From assembly GCA_029255685.2 (NCBI GenBank), contig CM055318.2, forward strand, positions 5,213,001 to 5,277,000: a DNA stretch of 64,000 nucleotides. The letters run 5' to 3'. The notes under the pieces were generated by a model. It was not told the DNA's origin. It was given only the letters and a program-made list of their open reading frames with translations, and did no database searches. The stretch comes from Silene conica (taxonomy: Eukaryota > Streptophyta > Magnoliopsida > Caryophyllales > Caryophyllaceae). Positions 45,716-56,814 of this stretch are shown piece after piece. The position numbers and the translations under genes were made by a program. Within the stretch, counting starts at the first letter, position 1; the number at the start of each line of letters is the position of its first letter.

Positions 45716-45727
45716 TGGTATCAGAGC
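45716..45727 (+). other. Primer-binding site after LTR
   Basis: TGGTATCAGAGC matches the 3' end complement of plant initiator tRNA-Met, the usual copia primer site. It stands two bases after an LTR end, as in a 5' LTR, although here the LTR follows an internal region. Confidence 0.85.
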
Positions 45728-46246
45728 TAAGACTCTTGTCTTAAAACCGTCAGTAATCTTACCCTAAATTGAGTAATTAGTGATTACATCTGGTTTGGGC
45801 TTTTAAATCCGGATCAAAATTTGGGCTTCTTAATGAGCCACCAACCAACAAATATGAGAAGGCCCAATTACTAAAAGAACCCAACCTTGTTTTTCTTGAA
45901 TACAAGTCCCAAATGGCATATACTCCTCCATCCACATTCCACGCATAACACATTAACCAAACTTTTATTTTTCCCTAAAACAATAATAAAAAGTAAAAAA
46001 TTAAAAAATAAAGAAAAAAGAAAAACAAAACTTGTTGCAGAAAATTGTGAGATTTAAGATCAAAACTCTAAATATTCAAATTTGCGGTTTTTCGCGGCAC
46101 ATCTTAACACCACTTCAATCAGCTTTTCCAGTAAGTTCCCAATTATTTCCGTTTTGAATCAATTCTAGGGTTTCCGATTGAATTTCCTCGATATTGTTTG
46201 ATTCATTCGGTTAATTTAATTGGATTGGTAGTAATCGAGAGGGAAG
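45728..46246. promoter_or_regulatory. Copia leader remnant and bromodomain gene upstream region
   Basis: The first part is probably the start of a copia internal region. From about 45900 it becomes the 5' region of the bromodomain gene. The LTR end lies only about 530 bases upstream of that gene's start codon, so the retroelement abuts its promoter. No definite TATA box was chosen. Confidence 0.4.
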
Positions 46247-49200
46247 ATGAAGCGAAAGCGTGGTCATAAGAATAAGAAATCGAAGAAGCTTGTTGTTGAA
46301 GCTTCGAAATCTGGGGAATTAATTGCAGAATCCGTTAATATTAGTAGTGATGAGAGTAGTTCGTCTTCTTCCGGGGAGGAAATTGATGGTAGTAATGATG
46401 TTAGTAGTCATGATAATGATGTTAAGGCTGACGTGGAGGCTCAGACGGCGGTGATTAAGGCGGAACCACCACCGCCTGCGCCACCGGTTAGGGTGATGGG
46501 TATAGGGCCTGAAGGAGTTTTTCAACGGCCGCCGCCTACGGCAGTTTATGGGAGGGTTAGGCTTAAGTTGAAGACTGCTGCTGCGGCTAAACCACCGTCA
46601 CCGCCGAAATTGCAACCCCAGCCTCAGCCTCAACCTCAACCTCCTACTCAGTCTCAGCTTCCAGTGGTGGGGGCTCGGGTTGGGGATAATCAAGGGGTGA
46701 AATTTGGGACTGTGGTGGATAAAAGTAGACAGGAGGTTGTGGTTCAGAAGGACGGTGGAAGTGGTGAGAAGATGGCGGTGGAGAGTGGACGTTTGGGGTT
46801 GGGTGAAAGTAAGAAGTCGGGTGGGGGCACAGGGATTAGGATTGTGTTGTCTAAGAAATCGAGTTCAAATTTGAACCCATCTGGTGGGAATGCCAAGGAT
46901 ACTAGTGGGAAGAAATCGAGTTTGCGCTTGAGTCCACCTGTTGCAAATGCCAAGGATACTAGTGGGAAGAAATCGAGTTTGAGTCCACCTGTTGCGAATA
47001 ACAAGGATATTGGTGAGAAGAAATCGAGCTTGAGTCCACATGGTGGGAATGGCAAGGATATTGGTGAGAAGAAATCGAGTTTGAGTTTGAGTCCACCTGG
47101 TGGGAATGGCAAGGATATCAGTGAGAACAAATCGAGTTCCAGTTTGAGTCCACGTGGTGGGAATGGCAAGGATATTGGTGAGAAGAAATCAAGCTTGAGT
47201 TTGAGTCCACGTGGTGGGAATAGCAAGGATATTGGTCAGAAGAAATTGAGTTTGAGTCCACGTGGTGGGAATGGCAAGGATATTGGTCAGAAGAAATTGA
47301 GTTTGAGTCCATCTGGTGGAAATGGCAAGGATATTGGTGGGAGCAGTTCCAGATCGAGTTTGAGTCCACCTAGTGGGAATGAGAAGGATATTAGTGGGAA
47401 AAGTTCAAGTTTGAGCGTATCGGGTCGGAATGAGAAGGATATTGGCGGAAACTCTGGAAAGAGTTCGAGTTCAAGTTTGGGCTCACCTGCTGGGAATTCC
47501 AAGGATATTGGTGGAAAGAGTTTGAGCTCAAGTTTGAGTCCACCTCCACCTGGTGGGATTGACAAGGATATTGTTGGGAAGAGTGAAAGATCGAGTTTAA
47601 GCCCATCTGAAGGGAATGCCAAGGATACTGGTGGAACGAAATCGAGTTTGAGTTCACCTGACGGGATTGGCAAGGATACTGGTGGGAACACTTCGAGTTC
47701 GAGTTTGAGCGCATCTGATGGGATTGCTAATATTGGCGGGAAGAGTTCGAGCACTAGTTTGAGTCCATCTGGTTGGAAGGCCAAGGACGTTGATGGGAAA
47801 AAATCAAGTTTGAGTTTGAGCCCATCTGATGGGAATGCCAAGGATATTGGTGGGAAGAGTTCGAGCTCTAATTTGAGTCCATCTGGTGGGAAGGCCGCCG
47901 ACATTGATGAGAAGAAATCGAGTTCAACTTTGAGTCCACCTGGTGAGAATGACAAGGATGTTGGGGGGAAGAATTCAAGTTCGAGTTTGAGTCAACCTGT
48001 TGGGAATGCCAAGGATATTGGTGGGAATAATTTGAGTACAAGTTTGAGTCCACCTAGTGGGAATGCCAGGGATAGTGATGGGAATATGGTGTCGCCTGAA
48101 GCAAATGAAGAGGATGAGGATGAGGATGAGGTGGTGGAGGTGCAAGTAATGGAAGAAAAACCCAACTCGCGTAATAAGCAAGAGTTGTTAGAGGTGCAAG
48201 TGATGGAAGAAAATCCCAAGTCACGTAATAAGCAAGAGGTGTTAGAGGTGCAAGTGATGGAAGAAAAACCCATGTCGCGTAATAGGCAGGAGGTGGTGGA
48301 GGTGCAAGTTGTGGAACAAAAACCCAAGTTTTTTAATAGGCAAGAGTTGGAGACTTCTCTAGAGGTTTGAAATAAAGGATCTTCTGATTTGCTGTACAAT
48401 GATCATTTGGTTATTTTTACTAACTAGGTTTAATGGCTTTTTGAACATCTTCAAGGTGATCAAGAAAGTGATGAAGATGGATGCAGCAGAACCCTTTAAT
48501 GTGCCAGTGAATCCTATTGAATTAGGGATACCGGTAAGTTTGGTGGTTCGTCGTTGTGATGTGTACATTAATGTTCAGTTATTATGCAGAAACATTCTAC
48601 TGTGATCAATGCTGGCATTAATTTGTGCTCTGTAGGAATGGCGAATACCAAGGGGAATTGAACCACTTTGTCGTTGTGAATAAGCTTGACATGTTCAGGA
48701 AAAAGTACCTTCCTTGTTTGGGTGTAAAATAAAACTTTGCCATATAAATATATAATTTACTGGAGGTCATGTTGATGTATTACATCTGAACAAATACGTC
48801 TAATTGTTAGTAGTAGAGTTGCTTGAGAAATTTAGTACTCCCTATGTTCTTTTTTAATTGTCATTCTCACTTTTTGAGACACTCACTTCTCTCTTGATTA
48901 TCTCTCAAAATATATAACTAAATATATTGAAATGTATACTCATACTAAAGCTCTATTTATAAAGAATTTTATGGCGTAATTTTTATAATTTTCAAACCAA
49001 TATATTTTGTAGAAATTGAATTCAAGGCTCACCTCGTAAAATGAAAACGTCAATTTGTATAGCCTTCATTGATCGACCAACTTAGGGAATTGGTAACCAC
49101 TTTATGTGTGTAGGGTTTTGGGAAACTATATTCTTGCAGTTTCGTTGGTGCCATGTAACTAATTGTCCATTTCATTTTTGTTGAAACTTCGATCAGGATT

Positions 49201-52200
49201 ATTTTGATGTCATTGATACACCAATGGATTTTGGTACCATCCGCCGCAATCTTGAACGTGGGGCAAAGTACATGGATTCCGAGGATGTGTACAAAGATGC
49301 ACATTACATATGGGATAATTGCTTTAAGTATAATAATAAGGGTGACTATATTGTCGACCTAATGAAACGGGTCAAAAAGAATTTCTTGAAATATTGGATG
49401 GGAGCTGGGCTCTACACTGACCTGCAGACAAAGAAGATGTTTGGTATGAATATGTTTTTCTTCTCTTATTATTCCTACTGAGATTTGGGCAAGTTATATG
49501 GAGAAGACTGAAACTGTTAAACTGCACCGAGAAGACTGAAACTGTTAAACTGCACCGAACCCTTTACTTACGCCAAGAGTGTTTACTACACCAAACCCTT
49601 TTGTGCTACTTTTCAGACCATTTATCTGATGAAAATTTATAGCAGTCAGCAGCCATTTTATTTAACCGATGAGTATATATATTTTTTTATTTTTGTTGGA
49701 GTTGTGGTGAAACACCGAGAGACTGTTTTATTTATTATTTTATAGCTTTTTTTTCTATTTTGATGGTGCCAAAGACTCATTAACTTTGCAACGCTCACTA
49801 TTCAGTAAAAATATTAAGGACAGTGGATCAAATTTAAATGTAGTGGAGAGAGATGGGGCAGATAGAATTGATGCCTGGACAATTTTTCTTTTTTTTTTTG
49901 TTCTCTGAGTTTGACATGATAATAGTTATGAGAAATGAAGAAAGTTGAGTTAGTGTGCTGCAGATTTTTAACCAGTATTGTTTGTCAGATTTTAATATGT
50001 GAATGCATTTTATGCTGGGTGTTACACTGTTTCCCATGGTCGGCCGTATATTATTGAGAGTAGAGTTATAAAGATGGTGCGGTCTAGGTTTGTTATGGGC
50101 AGAAAGAGAGAGCAGGACCTTAGGCTCTTAGCTGAAGATCGTGAATTTTACCCTAGACTTGGCCCATAGGAGGAGGCTGATTGAAACTTTCCACTCATCT
50201 CTTGTTGTAGCCAATATCTTCAAATGGCTTATAGCCTATTGGTAACAGATATTGATGATGGAATAAGAGGACTAATCATCAGATCTGATGGCTTATTCAC
50301 GGTAGTCTGTCACCCAATACATGCTAGTATTTCTCCTTGCATTTCTAGGTGTATATAAGTTTTGGTTTTTGCAGGTCTTAAATGTTCTATATTTGGAACC
50401 AAATCTTGCTATGCTGCCTTTTAGGATAGAGTCTACCCCTGACTTTGCTTCGCTCTTATAATAAATATACATTCAGACAGAACATTGGGTTTGATTGTAA
50501 ACAGTGCCTTTCTTGGCTTGTTTAGATCATTAGCTGTTTCCCTGTGATGCTATTTAGGAGCTGAAACCCTAACAAACAATTATGATCTTCCAGTACTTTG
50601 ATACTTCAATTTTACTTCTGCAAATCTTCTAGAAAGTGGGTTTTCTTTTATCCAACATCGTCTATGTCATGCTAGAATAGTGCTAGATCATCCTGTCTAT
50701 GTGCTTGTGTTATGTATTTTTGTCTTGATCGCTTTTTATTACAAATACTTAGTGACGATGGTGCTTATATCTCCTTGTTTAGAAAGCGAAGGCATTGCCG
50801 TGGATGAGCCAACAACTTCAGGTCATGGCAAGAAGCTTAAGAAAGGGAAAGGGTATGTTTTCGTTTTTCTTAATTTCTGTGTACTTTCAAAAATATTCCT
50901 TATCACTTGATTAATTTCGATACCATTAATTTCATTATGCATGGAATCTCTCTGTTTCCCTTGACTTTTGGTGATCGATCTATGTAAATTAGTAACATAT
51001 CCCCCTGTCGATATATGATGTAATATTTGTCATGATTGATTCGTCAAATTTACCATTTAGTTATACGTGCTCTATTCACTACGTTCTTTTCCTTTGATTC
51101 ATAGGTGTCTCTCTGGCCATATCTTTTTGTATCTGTTTTTTGTTATTTAGAGTTTATGGATAACTTCCACCCTTTCTTTGTATCTTTTTTAAAACTTCCA
51201 CCTTTTAATTTTTTTTCAAAACTCCCACTTTGCATGAACATTTTCTTTTAAAACTTCCACCAAAAGCCTATTTTTGTCAAATTAAAAGACATTCTTTTTA
51301 GAAAATCAACCCTGAAAATATCTTTGTTTTAGCCGAAATCTAGCTTTTGATAGGATGCAGTGTCCATTCATGACCAATATTGCCCAGAAAAAGTCCTTAT
51401 GTTGACAAAAACAGCCTTTAGGTGGGAGTTTTAGAGAAATGTCCATAAAAGGGGAGAGCTTTGTGGAAAAAATGTCAAATATTCAAGAGTTCTGAAAACA
51501 GGGTGGAGAAAAGGTGGGAGTTTTTAATTAACTCTTCTACTATTTTTGAAAATATAATCTCGTGAAACATTGTTTGATGACTGTAAATATATTAGTATCA
51601 TATTATTTTTAGTAATTTTTAAAGATATTTATGGCTAATTTGATCTGACAATAAAAGGTCCAATGAGAATATTGTAAAAAAGAGGGAATATATAGTACGG
51701 AGTAACAAATTTTTGGTAAAAGTTGACATTTGCACCGAAGTCAAATGGGGAAATATCTGTATATGGGATACTAAGAGTATTCAATATTCTTGTGTAAGTA
51801 GCTAAGTTACATGGTAGTAAAAACTACCAAGAATCTTGGCATTTCAAGATCATACCTCATATCTTCCACTGTAGAATAGTTCTCCGTATGATATAATCGC
51901 CCCCTATATAAAGCAGTAATCTTGAGTCTTGACAATGAGACTATCAGCTGTTGTGTTGTGTTGAGTTTCGGCCCTGTAACATGTATAAATTTGCGTATGC
52001 CCTGCACCTGCAATAGAGCATCTTGGCAGTGCTTAACTAACAGGATGTTGCAGGTTTAAACGTCACAAAGATGACTGTATGTGTGCTATATGTATCATGA
52101 GGCGCCGTCGCCGAGAGCGCGAGGCACGTGAAGCACATGAAGCCCGTGAAGCTGGATATTTTGCTCCTTCACCTCAATTTAGGGTTTCTCAGACTAGTAT

Positions 52201-54395
52201 GACTAAAGAGTTCAAGCAAGAGGTACATATTATACTTGTTGCTTTTCCTAATTTTGGATAAATACCATGTTGCTGGGGGAATCCAACTCTACAAACAGGA
52301 ATTTTAGTCTTGTAGAAGGAGATAGAACAAATAAACACGTGAACCTGGGTTTTAGCTTCTTCATCTCACTTTAGGGTTTCTCTGACTAATATGACTGAAG
52401 AATTCATACATGAGGCACATATTACCTCAAATATTTTCTTTCTGTATAGAAGGAATAGGATTTCGTCAAGTTGCACTTGATTCCGTGAGTTCATGGTGAT
52501 GTAACTTTGTATTCTTTGCATAAGCAACAACATCAAATTGTTTATGAAAAAATGGGAAGAGGGAAAACAAAATTAAAAAAATGTAGAATTTGTAATCTTT
52601 TCAGTGAGATTCAAATTGGAGAAATAAGAAAAATGGAAAAATTAAGGCAACAAGTAACAGAAAACCTCGAGAAATGTAATTGCTTCTAAAGTAGTTCTTT
52701 GGATCCTAGTTTTTTTCCCTTCACATACTGTTTTCTATACTATTTGCTTGTCTAAATGCCTTTGGCGTTGCTTCGCGAAGGTAAATCCACACACAGAGAG
52801 TCCTGGTGATGATACTTCATCTTATATGGAGGCTTCCCCTGGTGGAGATGGAGACGCCGAAATGGAAGATGGAGAGACAAGGCTGGAGGGCATTGCATCT
52901 CAGCATGTCAATCAGCAGAGGGTAGGGAATGGGAGAATTGAGTTCCATGATATATCTGGCAGATCTGGAGACATTTCAGAAAAGACTTTGCAAAATGATA
53001 AAGGTGATGATTTATATTCTCACGATGAGGCAAACCTTCAGGATGATATAGGTAGCAGAATGATGATTGATGACCAGAAACAGCCATCAGTTCATCCAGA
53101 AGAACCAACTTCTGCATATTTACAACAGAGACATGAGGTATTGAGTAGTTTCTACGAGTTGCCTTTCATGTTTATTTCTTGATCAGGAAAATTGGAGACA
53201 CGACTGAAAACCTTTTAGGGATCTCGAAACCATGGCTTGGCTAATTGGATATTATATTGTCTGATTTTAATTTCAGAATCATGATATCTTTTGGTACACC
53301 TTGGAAAACTAACTAGTTCTAGACCATAACTGAACCTTGTCAATTCTGTTAAAAGACCGGAAAAAGAATTGAATCAATTCGGTTAAGATTCAAATCATGA
53401 TCCAAGTCTAAAGAGTGTTTCTTACTTCTTGACATAATGCATTTTGTGGTGTCTTATCCATTCGTTGTATTTCCTCTTTAGGGTGTGCTTAGTTGCTAAC
53501 GATTGCATGTCTACCCTTAGTCCCCCATCCTACCTAGGCACCTACCCCTCAATAGATATCTCCATTCAAGCCACCAGGCCCACTACTCTCACCCCCCAAA
53601 ACTTCAACCAGCCTAGATTTAGCCAAGAGTCCCAGAAAAGTCTCCTCCTTGCCCAAGTGTCTCAAGGGTGACGAGAGGAGTTCTGGGTGTGGGGGGATAA
53701 AGGGTTTCTAAGGTTGAGGAAACGGGAGCTCCATGGTGAGGTTGAGTGTTTGAGGGGGGGGGGGGGGGGGTATGGGCTTTCAGAGTGGATTTTTGATGGT
53801 GGAGCCGTGGAGGGAGGGTGTCCAGTGGCTTAGGGCTAGAGTTAGGGGGTAGAGTAGTGTGGCTTGGTAAGATGATACGGGTCCTGTGTGGTGGCTGGAT
53901 AGGGATGGATAGATGGGGAAGCAGGTTAAGGATATGATCATAATCGTATTTCTCACGATAACACTTTTAATTAGCAAAAGTTAAGAACTTGCAATTGTGA
54001 CACTTAGATGGTCAACAATTCTGACATGTAGTCTGTCAGTTGTTTAGAGATATGTGCAATCAAATTTTAATCTCAGCAAACATATACTAATTGTGAAATT
54101 GGAGGGAGTAAAATTCCTATGAGGTACTCTATCTAACAAAATGGTACCATTGCAGCTACTGGAGTTGGAGAAGAAGCGCCAAAGGTTAAGGTTAATAGAG
54201 ACTTTCCGTGATCTTGAAAACCCTATGCTTTCAGGATTATGTGGAACCTTATTTCCTAACAATACAAAGAGCGTGTGGAATGGAGCTAACTCACTACTGC
54301 AGCGCCAAAGATCCCGTCATCAAAAAAGTGGCATTCATGAAGCCGTTGCTTCCTTCCTCACTCCCACTTGTAAATCTGCCTCACCTCTCAAGTAA
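46247..54395 (+). CDS. Bromodomain protein with long Ser/Lys/Gly repeat domain
   Basis: Exons 46247-48364, 48456-48533, 49197-49443, 50783-50852, 52054-52222, 52781-53137 and 54156-54395 give about 1092 residues. Order: basic N-terminus (KRKRGHKNKKSKK) and acidic Ser stretch; Pro-rich part (about 70-145); a repeat domain (about 203-613) of some 22 units like SSLSLSPPGGNGKDIGEK; four 18-residue repeats EVQVMEEKPxSRN (about 631-702); then one bromodomain (about 707-815) spread over exons 1-3, with DYFDVIDTPMDFGTIRRNL (ZA-loop/helix region) and DAHYIWDNCFKYNN, where the acetyl-lysine-contact Asn is kept. After it come FKRHKDDCMCAICIMRRRR and a coiled-coil-like tail. It is presumably a nuclear chromatin reader. 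The C-terminal half resembles plant bromodomain proteins such as At5g46550 (from memory). The bromodomain and reading frame are intact. Confidence 0.85.
46853..48088 (+). repeat. Coding minisatellite, about 22 units of 48-66 bp
   Basis: Within exon 1 of the bromodomain gene, units follow the pattern (K)KSSxSLSPxGGNxKDIGG, always a multiple of three bases, so the frame is kept. Unit length varies from about 16 to 22 codons. Units 7 to 9 are the most alike, which points to recent exchange there. Confidence 0.9.
48137..48352 (+). repeat. Coding tandem repeat, 4 x 54 bp
   Basis: Four consecutive 54-base units each start gaggtgcaagt and code for EVQVxEExPxxxNxQEx. The last is the most diverged. 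They end just before the bromodomain starts. Confidence 0.9.
53754..53770 (+). repeat. Run of 17 G in bromodomain gene intron 6
   Basis: Uninterrupted G run within a G-rich stretch of about 230 bases. The C-rich sequence on its left side (about 53520-53610) is loosely complementary to the G-rich right side (about 53800-53930), so this may be an old inverted-repeat element. Exact length is prone to sequencing error. Confidence 0.6.
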
Positions 54396-55083
54396 ATTCC
54401 TCGTCAGTTTTTTGTGTTAAGGGTTAGTTTCTGAATTTAGATGATTCTCAATTTATATAACAAGCCTTAATTTGAACTTACTTGGAGAGTGTAACATATT
54501 CAGAGCACGAAGTGTTCGCTTCTTGTGATGTACTGCTTGTACGAAGATACACCAATTGCTACTTGCTAGTGTTCATTTTCGAGATAAAGGGCTGAGTTTA
54601 CTCGGAGATGCCTGATTGTTCGACCACAGGATTCTTGGGAAGGTTTCGTCGTATTTGGATATAATGTACATATTGTTCTCCATTGCCTTTTCCGTCTCTT
54701 ATTGTTTTAAAACGCACTGTATTTTGATGTCGGAGTTGCATCCACATCTTACTATATACCCAGAGACTTGATTACCTCTGCAGTTGAACCTTCTGCTGTT
54801 TTTCATCTCTATTCTAAGCATTTCAAATGAACACTGATGTTTCTTGTCTCCGGCGATGGTCTTTCTGATTGTAAGGGCTTGTACAGTTGTACCCGGTGTT
54901 GCAGACTCCCGGTGATGATCTATTCTGATTATTCATGGAAACTAGAAAAGTCGTTCGTGGGTAGGGAGGGAGAAGATAAATGTGGATACGGGTCTCTTAG
55001 CGGGAAGAGGGGGCGGCTTGTTAAGGTGGTGGCTACGGCAAAGGAGGGGGCAATTTACGCAATATGCAAGCATGCTGTGACTA
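54396..55083. other. Bromodomain gene 3' region and spacer
   Basis: Likely includes the 3' untranslated region. An open frame of 93 codons starting at 54837 looks like no known family to me and has no supporting context, so it was not called as a gene. Confidence 0.4.
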
Positions 55084-55310
55084 AGATCTTGTTCTTTTTT
55101 TTGGCTGAAACGAGCTGAATTGAATTAATTGGAGTAGAGTTTAATTGAACTAAATTGAGTAAGACTAAGGTGAGGTGAATTTAGTTGAATTAAAAGTTAA
55201 TTTTGTGAAGAGATTAACTGAATATAATTGATTGAACGTGAATAAAACTTAACGGAATATACCCAAGGAAAATTGAAGGGAGCTGAAATTAAGCTAGAAA
55301 AAACAGGGTC
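55084..55310 (-). mobile_element. MITE, GGCCCTGTTTTTTC family, copy 3 (inverted)
   Basis: Inverted relative to the copies at 30132 and 36064. The left end is agatcttgttctttttttt and the right end ctagaaaaaacagggtc, with TA on both sides. The interior matches in reverse complement (gaattaaaagttaattttgtg). Confidence 0.75.
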
Positions 55311-55697
55311 TACCAGTGACTATCAATAAGGACGAGTCTAGTCGTTATAGTTTTTTCTTTATTTAAGAAGACATTTTAAATTTTAACAAATGTTTTTAAT
55401 GTTCCTTATTTGTCTTTGATAATCGTTTAGATAACATGGTAGCAACGTTAGGCCGTGGTTAAATAAGTATGCCAATTTTGGTTTTGCATTGAAACTTGTT
55501 AGAAATTTCAATTCTATATAAAGCACAAACTTGTGTTTGATCTTCTAAATAAACAATTTTTTTTATTTTGTGAATTTGAACTTGAACAAGAAACAAACAA
55601 ATTTTGCATGAAGTATGTTGGGAAAATGTAGAAAATTTATGAGGACACGATCACTTGATAAGGACTTAGGCGTGAGATTTTTGATTTTTAACATATA
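55311..55697. other. Intergenic, no gene seen
   Basis: AT-rich, without a supported feature. Confidence 0.5.
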
Positions 55698-55954
55698 CTC
55701 CCTCCGATCCAGACAAAAGGTAACGGTTGCTTTATCACAGTTGTCGAGGCACGTTTTGTAACGTGAATATCTTTAGTTACACATTATTAAAAATTATAAA
55801 AATTTGATATTCTTATATCATTCATGACGATAAAGCAAACAAGATCCCACATGACTATATTTTGTCTTATAGATTAACGGTAATATCAAAGATTCCCTAC
55901 GACCATGAATAGTGCCAAAAAGCAACCGTTACCTTTTGTCTGGATCGGAGGGAG
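55698..55954. mobile_element. Stowaway MITE, 257 bp, 36-bp perfect terminal repeats
   Basis: The first 36 bases (starting ctccctccgatccagacaaa and ending aggtaacggttgcttt) are repeated exactly in inverse at the right end. TA flanks both sides (55696-55697 and 55955-55956). This is the best-preserved Stowaway copy in the window. Confidence 0.93.
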
Positions 55955-55956
55955 TA

Positions 55957-56538
55957 TTGTAAATTCGATAATACTCTTAGTCTTCATAATCATAAATTTA
56001 AAAACTAAACAAAAATTTGTATAGTTAATTTTTACGGCTAATGTAATGGAGTAAACATTAAAACATCTAGACCTCGCAAATGAATCAAACTAGCCGAGTT
56101 TTACTCAACTCTTTTACGGGTTTGTATCTCTAAGCCCATTTTCGGGACAACTCACATTCAAATCTTTAGATCAATTTGTATCAAATCATAAAAGATCTCT
56201 TCTTCAATTAATCAATTGTGGTCATATTAGGGGGATGAATCATTTTCGCCTTTCAAATTAATATCAAACTCTACCTTTTAAGTATCGATTGATTGATTCA
56301 CAAAACCGTTTAGATAACGAAAGTGGATGTGATGTGTTGATTATTTACCTCAATACCTCATTCCTTAGCTTTGAAGTAAAAAGTTTGATATGTAACAATG
56401 AAAATGAAGCACAAACTCTTTAAACTAACAACACTTGACAAATTATACACCATTGTCAACAACAAAGACCCATAGAGCTAATAAGCTACTTTACTCTCAT
56501 TCCCTCATTGAGAGAACGGTTCTGAGTCATTTTGAGAG
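55957..56538. other. Intergenic, no gene seen
   Basis: AT-rich sequence up to the target duplication of copia element B. No gene is supported. Confidence 0.5.
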
Positions 56539-56543
56539 AACGG

Positions 56544-56716
56544 TATTAGTTAATATGTACAGAGTATAGTAAATATGTACAGAGTACTTAGACTAGTGCA
56601 ATTAGTGCTACGGATATCATTTGATATTCCTATGTATATCAGTTATGTATGCTATGTAATTAAGCTATATAATGATAGAGATCTCTCCCCAATAATCAGG
56701 GGATTACAATCTAACA
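56544..56716 (+). repeat. Copia B 5' LTR
   Basis: 173 bp, TATTAG...CTAACA; the usual first dinucleotide TG is TA here, and the 3' LTR has the same change. It contains the direct repeat aatatgtacagagta twice within the first 45 bases. It differs from the 3' LTR at one position (56619). Confidence 0.95.
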
Positions 56717-56814
56717 TGGTATCAGACTAGGTTTACCTTTATTCTGAAAAATACTCCCTAGCCGCCTTCCCTGATTGTCGTTCTTCCCAGTTATTGTGAT
56801 TTTCACAGACCACC

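Larger units (their letters stand above)
40211..45727 (+). mobile_element. Copia retrotransposon A, rearranged (internal - LTR - PBS)
   Basis: Ty1/copia element with gag remnant, protease, integrase, reverse transcriptase and RNase H in the copia order, a polypurine tract (tacaagtgggaga, about 44435-44447) and one LTR at 44449-45713. No LTR lies upstream. Instead a primer-binding site for initiator tRNA-Met (TGGTATCAGAGC, 45716-45727) follows the LTR, where the start of an element is expected. The element therefore lost its own 5' LTR and leader, and its LTR is fused to the beginning of another copy. It cannot transpose by itself in this state. Confidence 0.85.

Noticed and set aside
47287-47955. 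Long minus-strand open frames (up to 222 codons) opposite the bromodomain gene
   Set aside because: They arise because the sense repeat has a period divisible by three and lacks antisense stops. The encoded repeats match no protein, and the sense frame joins a conserved bromodomain.
48837-49045. Possible Stowaway near tactccctatgttc in bromodomain gene intron 2
   Set aside because: Only one end is recognisable; no matching inverted right end or TA flank was found.
54837-55118. 93-codon open frame downstream of the bromodomain gene
   Set aside because: No recognised family, no exon context, and its end runs into a MITE.
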